Assembly (NCBI RefSeq): GCF_013376095.1
Contig: NZ_JAAMFN010000009.1
Location: forward strand, 1 to 64,000
Origin: Arthrobacter sp. SDTb3-6
GTDB lineage: Bacteria; Actinomycetota; Actinomycetes; Actinomycetales; Micrococcaceae
Direction: 5' to 3'
Length of the DNA stretch: 64,000 nt
Positions 52,213 through 60,513 of the stretch are shown in pieces. Position 1 is the first letter of the stretch. Each line of letters starts with the position of its first letter. The position numbers and the translations under genes are program-made. The notes beneath the pieces are model-generated. The model was not told where the DNA came from and did no database searches. It saw only the letters and a program-made list of their open reading frames with translations.

Positions 52213-53022
52213 GTGCCGGAACCCCGTGAACTTACAGTGACCTTTGTGCCTGGCGTGACTCCCGGAAAGTGGATCCACCGCTGGAACGAACGCATGCCGG
52301 ACGTGGCGTTGGTGTCCCGGCCGGTGCCCGAATCCGGCCAGCTCGACGCCGTCCGGGCCGGCACCGCGGACATGGCGTTTGTGCGCCTGCCGGTGGACAA
52401 GGCCGGGCTGAACGTCATACCGCTCTATACGGAGCTGTCCGTGGTGGTGGCGCCCAAGGACCACCCGATCGCGGCGTTTGAGGAAATCGACGTCGCGGAA
52501 CTGGCTGACGAATACCTGCTGGCCGACCCCGACGATTTCCCGGCCTGGCGCGGGATCTCCAGCGAAATCCGGGCCGGAACCCGCAAGCCCCTGCCGCCCA
52601 TGGCCTCCGTCGAGGACGCCCTGGACCTCGTCGAGTCGGGCCTGGGCATCCTGATCCTGCCAATGTCCGTGGCCCGCCACTTCAACCGGACGGCGCTGCG
52701 GGCCCGGGTGGTGACGGGCGTGCCGGAATCGGGGATCGGCCTGGCCTGGCTGCATTCCGATGTGCCGCTGGCGGACGGCTTTGACGCCGTCATCGAGGAA
52801 TTCATCGGCGTGGTGCGCGGCCGCAGCGCCAACAGTTCACGCCAGCCGTCCGTGCAGGCCAGGCAGGACGCCGCGCCCAAGAAGGGCGCCAAGGCAGCCG
52901 GCGGCAAGGGCGGCGCCGGCAAGGGCGAGGGCAAGGGTGAGGGCAAGGGTGGCCGTCCCAACCTTCGCGGGGGCGGCCGGCCCGGCGGCAAGGCCCGGGC
53001 CCAAAAGCGCGGCCGGCGCTAG
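52213..53022 (+). CDS. LysR-effector-domain protein lacking a DNA-binding domain
   Basis: 269 residues. The first ~205 form a periplasmic-binding-protein-like LysR effector domain (TVTFVPGVTPGKWIHRWNE, DMAFVRLPVDKAGL, VDLVESGLGILILPMSVARH) starting directly at the N-terminus, with no helix-turn-helix. The last ~60 residues are a Lys/Gly/Arg-rich tail (repeated GKGEGKG) that could bind nucleic acid or ribosomes. GTG start with leaderless -10 TAGGGT. Divergent from and conserved with DUF5997; perhaps they act together, one binding a ligand. Confidence 0.85.
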   Translation: MPEPRELTVTFVPGVTPGKWIHRWNERMPDVALVSRPVPESGQLDAVRAGTADMAFVRLPVDKAGLNVIPLYTELSVVVAPKDHPIAAFEEIDVAELADEYLLADPDDFPAWRGISSEIRAGTRKPLPPMASVEDALDLVESGLGILILPMSVARHFNRTALRARVVTGVPESGIGLAWLHSDVPLADGFDAVIEEFIGVVRGRSANSSRQPSVQARQDAAPKKGAKAAGGKGGAGKGEGKGEGKGGRPNLRGGGRPGGKARAQKRGRR

Positions 53023-53107
53023 CTGCAGCCGGCCGCCGGCGGTTGGGGAGGATGGACCGGTGGTCCGGGCCTGTCGGGCCCAACAGTCCATTTCGGGATC
53101 CCCTGCC

Positions 53108-54112
53108 TCAGGGAATGAGCACCAGTTTCCCGCGGGCCGTGCCGGCTTCCATGGCAGCGTGGGCGCCGGCGGCGCCGCTCAGGGGCAGCCGGGTGATGTG
53201 GCGGGCACGCAGGCTGCCGTCGGCCAGCAGTTCGTTGACGGCGCGGGCAGCGTCGGCGAGTTCCCCGACGGTGGCGTTGCTGATGGCAAATCCGTGGACG
53301 CTGCCGTCGCGCGTGTAGAGCCTGCCCAGCGGCAGCGCGTTGGTGGCGGCCATGCCGGACAAGGCAATGATCCGCCCGCGCAGCGCCAGCATCTCCACAG
53401 CGGCCTCCAGCTGGTGCCGGCCCGACGTTTCAATGTGGACATCCAGGCCACGGCCGCCGGACACTGAACGGGCCGCCGCCGCCAGTTCGTCCATGAGTGC
53501 GGGGGAACGGTAGTCCAGCGTGGCCGTGGCGCCCAGGCTGCGGCAGTGGCCGGCGTCGTCCGCGCTTGAGGAGGTGATGACGCGGGCCCCGGCACGGACG
53601 GCCTGGACCACCAGGGCCGATCCCACCTGCCCGGTGCCGCCTCCCACAAACACCGTATCGCCCGGCTGCACGCCGGCGTGGCGGTGCAGCGCCAGCCAGG
53701 CCGTGGCCCCGGCATGCAGGACGGCTGCCGCCTCCACCGGATCCACGCCGGCCGGAAGCGGGTACAGCCGGTCCGCGGGCACCACTGTGAACGCCGCACC
53801 GGCGCCGCTCCTGCCGCCGAATCCCAGCGAGTTGGACCACACCGGGTCTCCGGGCCGGAAGGGGGCATCAACCGCGGCGCCCACGCGCTCCACGGTGCCG
53901 GTGGCGTCGCGCCCGATCGCCTGCGGAAAGGACAGTGCGGTGGCGTAGCCGCCGCTGCGCACAAAGGTGTCCACGTGGTTCACGGCGGTGGCCGCCACGC
54001 GGACCAGCACGGCATGGTCCGGCAGCTGCGGCACAGGCAGCGGGCCAAATTCAATCACGTCGCTGCCGCCGGTGTGCCGGAAATACGCCGCGTCCATCAT
54101 GTCTTGGGCCAT
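53108..54112 (-). CDS. NADPH:quinone reductase-like zinc-free dehydrogenase
   Basis: 334-residue medium-chain reductase of the quinone oxidoreductase family. It has AVLVRVAATAVNHVDTFVRSG, AIGRDATGTVERVG, the NADPH loop FVGGGTGQVGSALV, and lacks the zinc-binding cysteines of alcohol dehydrogenases. Start 54112 is preferred because TAAAAT lies seven bases before this ATG (leaderless); ATG at 54121 and 54100 are alternatives. Divergent from the livK operon. Confidence 0.85.
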   Translation of the reverse strand: MAQDMMDAAYFRHTGGSDVIEFGPLPVPQLPDHAVLVRVAATAVNHVDTFVRSGGYATALSFPQAIGRDATGTVERVGAAVDAPFRPGDPVWSNSLGFGGRSGAGAAFTVVPADRLYPLPAGVDPVEAAAVLHAGATAWLALHRHAGVQPGDTVFVGGGTGQVGSALVVQAVRAGARVITSSSADDAGHCRSLGATATLDYRSPALMDELAAAARSVSGGRGLDVHIETSGRHQLEAAVEMLALRGRIIALSGMAATNALPLGRLYTRDGSVHGFAISNATVGELADAARAVNELLADGSLRARHITRLPLSGAAGAHAAMEAGTARGKLVLIP

Positions 54113-54560
54113 GGACGGCATTTTATGCCCCAAATTTTTTTTAGCCTTAAAACAGGACCGACCCGGCGCGGGGGGGTGTGCGCCGGGCCTTTCATCCAAG
54201 TCCGCGGTTGATGCGCGGAAGTGGTGGCTCTTTGTTCCTGCTGGGGCCGTTCCGTCCGGAGGATCCCCGTCCTCGGCGGCCCTCGATAAAGCTACCCGGC
54301 CCGTGCGGCGGCGTCGATGGGGAGAACTACCCATGCCCGGTTCCGGCGCGCCGGCAGGGCCGCATGCAGCGCGGCGCAGGAGGGAATGTCTCGCTCGTGT
54401 CTCGATTGTCCGGGCGGGCATTAAAACCGTTGACACGCGGGCCGTAGCATGTCATATTTTACTCACTTGTGCAGTGTGATTCAGCTAACAATTCCCGAAG
54501 CCGGCGTGCGCACAGCTGGCCCGTATTCGGCATGTTGTCACGTCAAAGGAGATGCAGGCA
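54113..54560. other. non-coding region upstream of livK
   Basis: About 450 bp with no convincing gene. It holds an A/T tract (54137-54144) belonging to the quinone reductase promoter, GC-rich sequence without clear structure from 54165 to 54420, and then the livK promoter. Short open frames here lack ribosome sites. Confidence 0.6.
54430..54458 (+). promoter_or_regulatory. livK operon promoter
   Basis: Consensus -35 TTGACA (54430-54435), 17-base spacer, and CATATT (54453-54458) as -10, in a locally AT-rich stretch. This is the best sigma-70-type promoter in the window and predicts a leader of about 95 nt before livK. Confidence 0.7.
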
Positions 54561-55727
54561 ATGAAACTTCGACTTCCCAGGGCAGTTGCCGTCGGGGCCG
54601 TGGCCGTGGCCATGCTGGCCACCAGCGGATGCAGCGGAATTCTCAGCGGCGGGGGCGGCAAATCGGCCGATTCAGGCCCGATCAAGCTGGCCGCCGTCAT
54701 TCCGATGTCCGGTTCCAGCGCACCCACGGGCGTGTACATGAAGAACGGCATGCAGATGGCGGTCGATGAGATCAACGCCAAGGGAGGTGTGCTGGGACGC
54801 CAGCTGTCCCTTGACCTGGAAGACGGCGCCTGCGATCCCACCCAGGCGGCCGCCGCGGCCAACAAGGCAGTGTCCAACGGGGCCGTGGTCTCCGTGGGCG
54901 GCTACTGCTCCGGCGCCACCTTGCCCACGCTGCCGATCTTTGCCAAGGCCAACATCCCCATGATCATCCCGGCCGCCAACTCCCAGGACCTGGTCAACCA
55001 GAAACTGCCCAATGTGTTCATGATCAACGGCACCGGCACGCAACAGGCAGCCGCTGCCGTCAAGTTCATGGCCAAGGACGGCGTGAAGAGCGTTGCCCTG
55101 ATGGACGACAACACCAGCTACTCCAAGGACATTGCCACCGAGACCAAGAAGGACCTGCAGGCGGACGGCACCGTGAAGGTGGCCCTGGCCACGTCCGTGA
55201 CGGCCGGCGAAAGCGACTACTCCTCGGCCGTGCATGACATCATGGGCGCCAACCCGGACATGCTCTACTGGACCGGCTACTACCAGGAAGGCGGGCTGAT
55301 CATCAACCAGCTCAAGTCCGCCGGCTACAAGGGCAAGATCATGGTGGCGGACGGCAGCGTTGACCCGTCCCTGGTGAAGATTGCCGGCGCGGCCAATGCC
55401 GAGGGAGTGTTCGCCACGATGACCCAGACCCCCGACACCATCAAGGGCGCCGAGACCTGGATCTCCGACTACACGAAGAAGTTCGGCACGGCCCCGGGCC
55501 CCTACTCCACCCAGTCCTACGACGCCGTGCGCGTGGCGGCCGAGGCCATCACCCAGGCCAAGGGGACCGACGGCGCAGCGGTCAACAAGTCGCTGGAGGC
55601 CATCAACGGCTTCAAGATCTTCTCCGGCCCGCTGAAGTTCACCCCGGAGCACACGCTGAGCAGCGGCGGCTTCCAGATCCTGGTCATCCAGGGCGGGAAG
55701 TTTGTCCTCAAGGATGCCCTGAGCTAG
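54561..55727 (+). CDS. livK: branched-chain-type ABC transporter substrate-binding lipoprotein
   Basis: 388-residue periplasmic-binding-protein type I (Leu/Ile/Val-binding family). Signal AVAVAMLATSGCSG with lipobox TSGC; mature start IKLAAVIPMSGSSAPTGVYM, then GGVLGRQLSLDLEDGACDPT and SVGGYCSGATLPTLPIF. ATG 54561 is ten bases after AAAGGAG; the ATG at 54552 overlaps that site and is unsuitable. Downstream genes suggest that the natural ligand could be hydroxyproline or another proline derivative rather than leucine. Confidence 0.92.
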   Translation: MKLRLPRAVAVGAVAVAMLATSGCSGILSGGGGKSADSGPIKLAAVIPMSGSSAPTGVYMKNGMQMAVDEINAKGGVLGRQLSLDLEDGACDPTQAAAAANKAVSNGAVVSVGGYCSGATLPTLPIFAKANIPMIIPAANSQDLVNQKLPNVFMINGTGTQQAAAAVKFMAKDGVKSVALMDDNTSYSKDIATETKKDLQADGTVKVALATSVTAGESDYSSAVHDIMGANPDMLYWTGYYQEGGLIINQLKSAGYKGKIMVADGSVDPSLVKIAGAANAEGVFATMTQTPDTIKGAETWISDYTKKFGTAPGPYSTQSYDAVRVAAEAITQAKGTDGAAVNKSLEAINGFKIFSGPLKFTPEHTLSSGGFQILVIQGGKFVLKDALS

Positions 55728-55732
55728 CCCAG

Positions 55733-55774
55733 GCCAGGCAGGCGGGCGCGGCCTCCCGGGCCCGCCTGCCTGGC
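55733..55774 (+). other. intercistronic hairpin after livK
   Basis: Perfect 15-bp stem GCCAGGCAGGCGGGC / GCCCGCCTGCCTGGC with 12-base loop, six bases after the livK stop and before livH. Hairpins here usually protect the binding-protein mRNA or reduce read-through, so that binding protein is made in excess over the membrane parts. Confidence 0.8.
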
Positions 55775-55820
55775 ACCTCCCGTCCCGAACACCGCTTGCA
55801 CGGCTTTAGGCAGGTCACGC

Positions 55821-56714
55821 ATGACCCAACTCATCTGGAACGGCCTCTTCGTCGGTTCCTTTTACGCACTCATTGCCCTGGGCTATTCCATGGTCTACGG
55901 CATCATCAAGCTCCTGAACTTCGCCCACGGCGACATCTACATGCTCGGCGCGTTTGTCGGCTTCGCCATGCTGAGCTCCGTCGGGGTGATCCCGGCGTCC
56001 ATGTCCATCACGGCACTGCTGATCGTGCTGCTGCTGTGCATGCTCGTGACCGGCGGGATCGGCGTCGGCATTGAATACCTGGCGTACCGGCCGCTGCGGA
56101 ACTCGCCCCGGCTCGCCGTGCTGATCACCGCCGTCGGCGCGTCATTCACCCTGGAATACGGCGTCAGCGCCGTGGCCGGCCCCAACCCCAAGGTTTTCCC
56201 GGTTCGGCTGGAGGGGGACAGCTTCACCGTGCTCGGCGCCCGCATCTCCGTCCCGCAGATCGTGCTCATGGTCATTGCCGTGCTGCTGATGGTGGGGCTG
56301 AACTCCTACATCCAGCGCACCTCGATGGGCCGTGCCATGCGCGCCATCGCCCTGGACACCAAGGGCTCGCTGCTCATGGGCATCAACGTCAACAAGGTCA
56401 TCACCTGGACGTTCTTCATCGGCTCCGCGCTCGCCGGCGCGGCGGGCGTCATGGCCGGGGCCTACTACGGCAAGATCGACTTCCTCATGGGCTTCATCAT
56501 CGGCCTGAAGGCGTTCACCGCGGCCGTCATCGGCGGCATCGGCAACATCAAGGGTGCCATGCTCGGCGGCCTGCTGCTGGGCCTGCTGGAGGCCTTCGGG
56601 TCCCAGTGGCTGGGCGGCCAATGGCGCGACGTCTTCACCTTTGGCGTCCTCATTGCCTTCCTGACCCTCAAGCCCACCGGCCTGCTGGGCGAACGCGTGA
56701 CGGAGAGGGTGTAG
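55821..56714 (+). CDS. livH: branched-chain-type ABC permease LivH
   Basis: 297-residue membrane permease, about eight hydrophobic segments. Family motifs: LIALGYSMVYGIIKLLNFAHGD at the N-terminal end (partial), RAIALDTKGSLLMGINVNKV in the cytoplasmic loop, and FTAAVIGGIGNIKGAMLGGL near the C-terminus. Channel half of the Liv importer. No ribosome site as strong as livK's is seen. Confidence 0.93.
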   Translation: MTQLIWNGLFVGSFYALIALGYSMVYGIIKLLNFAHGDIYMLGAFVGFAMLSSVGVIPASMSITALLIVLLLCMLVTGGIGVGIEYLAYRPLRNSPRLAVLITAVGASFTLEYGVSAVAGPNPKVFPVRLEGDSFTVLGARISVPQIVLMVIAVLLMVGLNSYIQRTSMGRAMRAIALDTKGSLLMGINVNKVITWTFFIGSALAGAAGVMAGAYYGKIDFLMGFIIGLKAFTAAVIGGIGNIKGAMLGGLLLGLLEAFGSQWLGGQWRDVFTFGVLIAFLTLKPTGLLGERVTERV

Positions 56715-56716
56715 CC

Positions 56717-57781
56717 ATGAGCGACAACGTCGACACCTCCCGCGCCCCGCGCCGCATCGGCAAGCCCGCCAGCCGCGTCTCCCGCCTGTTTGAAAGCCGG
56801 CAGCTGGGCTGGGCGGCCTTCGCCATCGCCGTGCTCTTCCCCTTTGTGCTGGCCAGCAACTACGCCATGAGCATCGGCACCACGGCCGTGATCTTCATCC
56901 TGCTCGCCTCCGGCCTGAACATTGTGGTGGGCTACTGCGGACTGCTGGACCTGGGCTACATCGCCTTCATGGCGGTGGGCGCCTACACCGCCGGCATCCT
57001 CTCCAAGGCGTGGGAACTGCCCATCCTCTTCACCATCCCGGCCGTCGTGGGGATGTGCATCCTGGCCGGGCTGATCATCGGCGGGCCCACGCTGCGCCTG
57101 CGCAGCGACTACCTGGCCATCGTGACCCTCGGCTTCGGCGAAATCATCCGCCTGACGGCGAACAACCTGTCCGTCACCGGCGGCCCGTCCGGCATCTACG
57201 GCATCCCGGGTGTGGAATTGTTTGGCCTGGACCTCTCCGCCCCGGTCCCCTTCTACTACTTCTGCGTGGTGGTCGTGGCGTTGATGGTCCTCGGCTCCGC
57301 CCGGCTGGGCAAGTCCCGGCTGGGCCGGGCCTGGCGGTTTGTGCGCGAGGATGAGGACGCCGCGGAGGCCATGGGCATCCACACCTACAAGGTGAAGCTG
57401 GCCGCCTACATCTTCGGGGCCATCTGGGGCGGGATCGGCGGGGTGCTGTTTGCCTCCCACCTCTCCGCCATCTCCCCGCAAAGCTTTGTGTTCCTGCAGT
57501 CGGCCCTGGTGCTGATGGCCGTGGTGCTCGGCGGCATGGGGAACACGCGCGGGGTGGTGGTGGGCGCCGTCGTCATTTCCCTGCTGCCGGAATTCCTGCG
57601 GGACCTGGGCAACCTGCGCTACGTGATCTTCGGCGTCGTGCTGGTGGCCGTCATGGTGCTCCGGCCCCAGGGTTTCTGGCCGTCGCGCGCCTATGAACCT
57701 GAACAGCCCAAGGACGTCAAGGACGACGCCGGCCCCGGCCCGGGTGCCCCCGTCGCCACCGCAAAGGAAGGGACCCCGTGA
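56717..57781 (+). CDS. livM: branched-chain-type ABC permease LivM
   Basis: 354-residue permease with a basic N-terminal tail and about ten hydrophobic segments. Motifs: GLNIVVGYCGLLDLGYIAF, SDYLAIVTLGFGEIIRL, VREDEDAAEAMGIHTYKVK and VLGGMGNTRGVVVGA. ATG 56717 lies two bases after the livH stop; the longer frame from 56606 overlaps livH and is a shadow. Forms the channel with LivH. Confidence 0.93.
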   Translation: MSDNVDTSRAPRRIGKPASRVSRLFESRQLGWAAFAIAVLFPFVLASNYAMSIGTTAVIFILLASGLNIVVGYCGLLDLGYIAFMAVGAYTAGILSKAWELPILFTIPAVVGMCILAGLIIGGPTLRLRSDYLAIVTLGFGEIIRLTANNLSVTGGPSGIYGIPGVELFGLDLSAPVPFYYFCVVVVALMVLGSARLGKSRLGRAWRFVREDEDAAEAMGIHTYKVKLAAYIFGAIWGGIGGVLFASHLSAISPQSFVFLQSALVLMAVVLGGMGNTRGVVVGAVVISLLPEFLRDLGNLRYVIFGVVLVAVMVLRPQGFWPSRAYEPEQPKDVKDDAGPGPGAPVATAKEGTP

Positions 57782-58641
57782 GCCCGCTGCTGGAAGTGCG
57801 CGATTTGCAGATTGCCTTTGGCGGGGTGAAGGCCGTCAACGGACTCTCCTTCTCCGCCGACGCCGGGGAGATCGTCTCGGTGATCGGGCCCAACGGTGCC
57901 GGGAAGACCAGCGCCTTCAACTGCATCACCGGGTTTTACAAGCCGGTGGGCGGGAAGGTGGTGCTGGACGGAGCGGACATCACCGGCAAGCGCCCGGCCG
58001 TGATTGCGGCCACCGGGGTGACCCGCACCTTCCAGAACCTGCGCCTGTTCCCGGACCTGACGGTGCTGGACAACGTGCGCGGCGGCATGCACCTGTACGG
58101 CGGGCAGAATTTTGTGGACGCCCTGTTCCACACGCCCCGGTACCGCAAAAGCGAACGGGCCTACACCCGCGAGGCGCACCGCTGGCTGGACTTTGTGGGC
58201 TACAAGGGCGGGCGCGGCATCCCGGTGCGCAACCTTGCCTATGGCCAGCAGCGCCAGGTGGAAATGGCCCGCGCCATGGCCCGCAAGGCCAAGCTGGTGC
58301 TGCTGGACGAGCCCGGCGCCGGGCTGAACCACTCGGAAAAACAGGAACTGCTGGAACTGTGCCGCAAGATCCGGGACCTCGGCGCCGCCGTCGTGCTCAT
58401 TGAGCACGACATGGGCGTGGTCATGGAGGTCAGCGAACGGGTGGTGGTGATGAACTTTGGCAAGGAGATCGCGGACGGGACCCCCGATCAGGTGAAGGCG
58501 AACCCGGCCGTCATCGAGGCCTACCTCGGCAAGGCCGACGACGAACCGGTCCCGCCGCCGACCGCCGCGGCCGTGCACGACGCCGAAGCGGCCGCCAACG
58601 AGGCGGCCGGATCCGACGGAAGCGAAGGGGGCCGGGGCTGA
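57778..58641 (+). CDS. livG: branched-chain-type ABC ATPase LivG
   Basis: 287-residue ATPase. Walker A GPNGAGKTSAFN, signature region LAYGQQRQVEMARAMARKA (LAYG form usual for LivG), Walker B LVLLDEPGAGL, switch His EHDMGVV. C-terminal ~35 residues are a Glu/Ala-rich extension beyond the usual LivG length. GTG start overlapping livM by 4 bp. Confidence 0.93.
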   Translation: MSPLLEVRDLQIAFGGVKAVNGLSFSADAGEIVSVIGPNGAGKTSAFNCITGFYKPVGGKVVLDGADITGKRPAVIAATGVTRTFQNLRLFPDLTVLDNVRGGMHLYGGQNFVDALFHTPRYRKSERAYTREAHRWLDFVGYKGGRGIPVRNLAYGQQRQVEMARAMARKAKLVLLDEPGAGLNHSEKQELLELCRKIRDLGAAVVLIEHDMGVVMEVSERVVVMNFGKEIADGTPDQVKANPAVIEAYLGKADDEPVPPPTAAAVHDAEAAANEAAGSDGSEGGRG

Positions 58642-59351
58642 TGGCCATGCTCGAATTTGAGAACGTGGAAGTGTTCTACGGCAAGATCCAGGCGCTGCGC
58701 GGCATCAACGTCCGGGTCGAGGAGGGCGAGATCGTCGCGCTGCTGGGCAACAACGGCGCCGGCAAGACCACCACGCTGTCCACGGCGTCGGCCATTGTGA
58801 AGGCGCACTCCGGGCGGATCAGCTTTGACGGCAAGGACATCACCCGCGCCAAGCCGTGGGAGGTGGTGGGCGCCGGCCTGATCCACGTCCCGGAGGGCCG
58901 GCGGATCTTCTCCACCCTCTCCGTGCTGGAAAACCTGCAGCTGGGCGGGTACCTGGTCAAGGACCGCGCGGCCGTGCAAAGGCGGCTCAAGGACGTCCTT
59001 GAACTGCTCCCGCTGCTGGCGCAGCGGCGCACGCAGCAGGGCGGCACGCTGTCCGGCGGCGAGCAGCAGATGCTGGCGATTGGCCGGGCGCTCATTGCCG
59101 GGCCGCGCATGCTGATGCTGGACGAGCCGTCCATGGGGCTGGCGCCGCTCATCGTGGCCCAGGTCATGGACGTAATCAGGGAAGTCAACGCCAACGGCAC
59201 CACCGTGCTGCTCGTGGAACAAAACGCGCGGGCCGCCCTGAAGATCACCAGCCGCGGCTACGTCATTGAAAACGGGGCCACCACCATGACCGGCACCGGC
59301 GCGGAACTGATGGCGGATTCACGCATTGTTGAGGCATACCTGGGGTCGTAG
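58641..59351 (+). CDS. livF: branched-chain-type ABC ATPase LivF
   Basis: 236-residue ATPase. Walker A GNNGAGKTTTLST, signature LSGGEQQMLAIGRAL, Walker B LMLDEPSMGLAP, switch His replaced by the usual LivF LLVEQNARAAL. Starts on the last base of the livG stop. Followed after 29 bp by the first proline-racemase-family gene, placing the transporter in one unit with hydroxyproline catabolism. Confidence 0.94.
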   Translation: MAMLEFENVEVFYGKIQALRGINVRVEEGEIVALLGNNGAGKTTTLSTASAIVKAHSGRISFDGKDITRAKPWEVVGAGLIHVPEGRRIFSTLSVLENLQLGGYLVKDRAAVQRRLKDVLELLPLLAQRRTQQGGTLSGGEQQMLAIGRALIAGPRMLMLDEPSMGLAPLIVAQVMDVIREVNANGTTVLLVEQNARAALKITSRGYVIENGATTMTGTGAELMADSRIVEAYLGS

Positions 59352-59380
59352 GATCCCAGCTGGTCTAAAAAGGGGACGGG

Positions 59381-60406
59381 ATGAAGGCGGAAACGTGGGA
59401 CATTGGCACCGTGGACTACCACACGGCGGGTGAGCCGTTCCGGATAGTGCCGGCCCCGCCCTTCCTGATCGCGGGCGAAACCGTGCTGGAACGCCGCGAA
59501 AGCGCCATGACGGGGGACGCGGACAAGCTGCGCCGCCTGCTGGTCAACGAACCCCGCGGGCATGCCGACATGTACGGCGGCTTCATCGTCCCGCCGAACG
59601 ACGCCGGCGCCCACTTTGGCGTGCTGTTCTGGCACAAGGACGGCTTCTCCACGGCCTGCGGGCACGGGACCATCGCCTTGGGCGCATGGGCCGTGCGCAG
59701 CGGCCGGGTGCGCGCCGCGGACGACGGCGACACCGACGTGGTCATCGACGTCCCCTCCGGGCGGGTCACCGCCCGGGTGGGCGTGGCGGCCGGGCGGGTC
59801 ACGGGGGTCACCTTCCGCAACGTCCCGTCCTACGTGGTGGACCGGGACGTGGAGGTGAAGACCCCCGACTTTGGCCGGCTGCGCGTGGATGTGCTGTGGG
59901 GCGGGGCGCTGTACGCCGCGCTGCCGGCGCAGGCGGCGGGACTGGACGTCACGCCGTCGAACCTGCACCGGCTCATCGACGCCGGCCGGCAGGTGAAGGC
60001 CGCGCTCGCCGGCCATCCCGCCGCGCACCACCCCTCCGACACCCGGCTGGATGGCATTTACGGCACCATCTTCCACGAACCGGTGGGCCCGGACAGCGGG
60101 CTGGAGCTGCGCGGGGCGCTGGCGCAGCGCAACGTGGCGGTCTTTGCCGACGGGCAGGTGGACCGCTCGCCGTGCGGCTCGGGCACGGCGGCGCGCGTGG
60201 CCGCGCTGACGGATTCCGGCGAACTGGCCTACGGCGACGTGCTGGACCACTTTTCCATCATCGACTCCCACTTCACCGCCCGGGTGGCGGACCACTCCGA
60301 GGCGGGCGTGGTGGTGGAGGTCCTGGGGCAGGCGTTCCCGGTGGGGGAGGGGAAGTTCACCCTGGAGGCCGACGACGAACTGGGCCTGGGGTTCGTGCTG
60401 CGGTAG
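59381..60406 (+). CDS. proline racemase-family enzyme (epimerase/3-hydroxyproline dehydratase group)
   Basis: 341 residues. Two active-site motifs: STACGHGTIALGAW (Cys93) and DRSPCGSGTAARVA (Cys265). Cys at both sites is the racemase/epimerase state; trans-3-hydroxyproline dehydratases keep the first Cys but have Thr or Ser at the second. Apart from that, segments such as VTFRNVPSYVVDRDVEV and the ACGHGTIALG wording recall the dehydratase/L3HYPDH branch, so the reaction is ambiguous. Context makes a hydroxyproline substrate likely. AAAAAGGGGA precedes the ATG. Confidence 0.85.
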   Translation: MKAETWDIGTVDYHTAGEPFRIVPAPPFLIAGETVLERRESAMTGDADKLRRLLVNEPRGHADMYGGFIVPPNDAGAHFGVLFWHKDGFSTACGHGTIALGAWAVRSGRVRAADDGDTDVVIDVPSGRVTARVGVAAGRVTGVTFRNVPSYVVDRDVEVKTPDFGRLRVDVLWGGALYAALPAQAAGLDVTPSNLHRLIDAGRQVKAALAGHPAAHHPSDTRLDGIYGTIFHEPVGPDSGLELRGALAQRNVAVFADGQVDRSPCGSGTAARVAALTDSGELAYGDVLDHFSIIDSHFTARVADHSEAGVVVEVLGQAFPVGEGKFTLEADDELGLGFVLR

Positions 60407-60513
60407 CACCCTCCGGCCCTAGTATTATGTGACATTGTACTGATAGTGTGAGAACCATCACTCCCCGTGCCGGGGAGGCCGACAACCGTCCTTCCAACGC
60501 AAAGGAGCCCCTC

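Noticed and set aside
54180-54479. small open frames upstream of livK
   Set aside because: No ribosome sites, no family resemblance, and they run through the livK promoter.
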